Positions 62,371 to 64,000 of a stretch of 64,000 bases of DNA are shown one piece after another. The DNA lies in contig NW_023998414.1 in NCBI RefSeq assembly GCF_014805625.2, positions 8,837,914 to 8,901,913 on the forward strand. The letters are read 5' to 3'. The DNA is from Glossina fuscipes (lineage: Eukaryota > Arthropoda > Insecta > Diptera > Glossinidae). Position numbers and translations under genes: made by a program. The notes under the pieces were generated by a model. That model did not search any database. It was not told where the DNA came from and saw only the letters and a list, made by a program, of their open reading frames with translations. Within the stretch, counting starts at the first letter, position 1. Every line of letters begins with the position of its first letter.

Positions 62371-63514
62371 ATTTTTTTGTTGAAAAGCTTGTTCTATTTC
62401 AAAAATAAACCAATTTTTGAAGCAGTTTTTAAATAAATTTTACGTCATTCCAGTTTCTTTTATTTGCTCACCAGAAATCTGGCAGAGATTTATCAAAAAA
62501 ATCCAGTGGAATTTAATCGCATGCGATTTTTTGAAATCATATCACAAGAGTGCTATAATAATCGCAAATTTTATGTCATGTAATATGGATATTGCGATTT
62601 ACAAATACCGCGTTATATAAAGGATGCCTGTACACTTTTCCCGACCTCATGAAGTCGTCTTCCATACGCTGCAAACGTTTCGACATAATAACTCCTCAAT
62701 TAACCGTCATCTCTTAGTGGTCGGTATAATAAATTAATACTTTATATTTGGACAAGACCTGAGGTACTAAGTTATCTCATGCAATAAATAAAATAAGGAA
62801 AATAACGTGTTGTTGCGATACTAAGGCTTATTATCCATAAGTGCTCGCTATTTCGTGTATTAATTTTCATCATGAAATCTATCTATTACATCTTGTTGCA
62901 ATTTGTAAACCGGTTTTTTGTAGGGATATTTACTTGGAGCGCATTTAAGAGATAGTTCCATCCGATCTAAACTTTCTACATTCGTTTAATATACCAAAAT
63001 GATACCGTTGTAGAAAGTTTTATTGTCCTTTTAAGATATACGATCGATGTTTTTGTCCAAATTTGTCAACTCATAAGTGTTCCTGCTATAAGACCTATTG
63101 ATTCATTTAGGTGAGATTACAAACTGCTTGATTAGGAAAAACAATCGTATTCCTTAAATCAAATTGGAACCTGCCTACTATTTAATTATAATAAATTTTC
63201 TCTCACGACATGTCTCTGTGTCTGGACGAAGAAAATGTCTTCTACATTAATATTTCCCACCATTCAATACGAATATTTATGCCAATAGAAGCAATATAAA
63301 TTATAATTAACGCAATATATTAATACAAGATTTTATTATTAATTCTTTATGCAAACGGTACATGATGAAAATTCAACGAAAAACAATTAAAAATGTAAAG
63401 ACAAATAGACAAGTGTTAAGCGCGTTAAGTGAAGAATAGTTTATGATTTCTGTATATCCACACATTGCAAGGTGTATGTTAAGTTTTCAAAATGCTTGTG
63501 ACACCAGCATGTGT
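62371..63514. other. Gene-free stretch
   Basis: AT-rich with no recognisable coding sequence. The frame at 62417-62620 shows no domain. Confidence 0.5.
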
Positions 63515-63745
63515 GCGTCTTGTCAACGTGAGTAGCCTAGTAGACAGGAATCGCAAATACCAAGCCAGTGTTATCGGATTGAAATTGTTGTCATAAGTGC
63601 TTAATCGGTAAAAACAGAGCGCGTCACCGATTGGGTACACATCCGCTAGAGTGTGGCCAAGCATCTAACCATCTTCTTCTCTTTATTCGATTCTTTGTGA
63701 TCCTCGCCGTGTTACACCAGCAGGGTGTTGGGTCCTAATTGATTG
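63515..63745 (+). repeat. tRNA-derived SINE-like copy 5 (most complete)
   Basis: GAGTAGCCTAGTAGACAGGA (A box) is followed by ATACCAAGCCAGTG and a weak B box, GGATTGAAATTG. The body is AAGTGCTTAATCGGTAAAAA, CCGATTGGGTACACATCCG and GTGTGGCCAAGCATC, and the end TTTGTGATCCTCGCCGTGTTACACC. It provides the best template for aligning the other copies. Confidence 0.6.
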
Positions 63746-63892
63746 GTAAAATTAAGAAACAAAAAACCAATCTTAACCCTAAATAGCGAAATGGATTTAA
63801 CAGGATCCTCCTGCCCAGCCATTTTCTCATTAATTGGTACTTGGGTTAAGATCATGAATAGCACAGACTCGAATTTATACTTTCTTACTTAC

Positions 63893-63894
63893 TC

Positions 63895-63931
<37 letters not shown>

Positions 63932-63955
63932 TCTTATTTCTTTCTCTCTTTTTGC
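63893..63955. repeat. (CT)n / (CTTT)n microsatellite
   Basis: CT repeats grade into TTTC repeats at the right end of the window. Confidence 0.9.
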
Positions 63956-64000
63956 TGACCTAAAGCTGAGCTTAAAACTTAGCTAAAATGTCAAGCAAAA

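Overview
This 64 kb window is AT-rich eukaryotic DNA. Short phase-compatible introns, abundant mono- and dinucleotide tracts, and decayed mariner, Tc1, pogo-like, jockey-like and R1-like elements point to a higher dipteran fly, possibly a tephritid. The host order is an inference. There are no bacterial operons, rRNAs, CRISPR arrays or convincing functional tRNA genes. Two runs of ten Ns (17052-17061 and 36592-36601) are assembly gaps.

One protein-coding gene can be reconstructed with confidence. It lies on the minus strand from 59232 (ATG) to 45222 (stop) and has seven coding exons. Every intron has GT-AG ends and all reading phases match. The joined frame is 1386 nt, giving 461 residues, and encodes a proton-coupled amino acid transporter-like protein of the SLC36/PAT branch of the Aa_trans family. 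Intron 1 is about 9.4 kb and holds a mariner fossil and several copies of a dispersed repeat. Intron 4 holds an antisense jockey-type reverse transcriptase fragment. An A-rich leader and a possible promoter lie at 59233-59845.

The remaining 45 kb to the left and 4 kb to the right look intergenic or deep intronic. They carry (i) a tRNA-derived SINE-like family with A and B boxes at about 5.2, 7.9, 10.1 (minus), 19.3 and 63.5 kb, plus a doubtful copy at 6.5 kb; (ii) a dispersed family with a GACAGACGGACAG-type core and, in the best copies, a terminal hairpin ending in GGTGTAGGGTATAA, in at least ten copies and both orientations; (iii) a mariner C-terminus at 12.0 kb and an internally deleted Tc1/mariner-superfamily element at 14.7-15.2 kb; (iv) an R1-like LINE tail at 37.2-38.0 kb (minus); (v) a back-to-back mariner and Tc1 graveyard at 41.4-42.4 kb; and (vi) a pogo/Tigger-like transposase remnant at 62.1-62.4 kb (minus).

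A few stretches resemble untranslated leaders or small exons of an unidentified plus-strand gene: a TATA box with a CAACAA-rich leader near 24.4 kb, open frames at 40.2 and 40.7 kb, and a short frame with a poly(A) signal at 44.3-44.4 kb. None can be assigned to a protein family. I did not find a convincing novel biological system. The most useful observations are the transporter gene model and the two repeat families.
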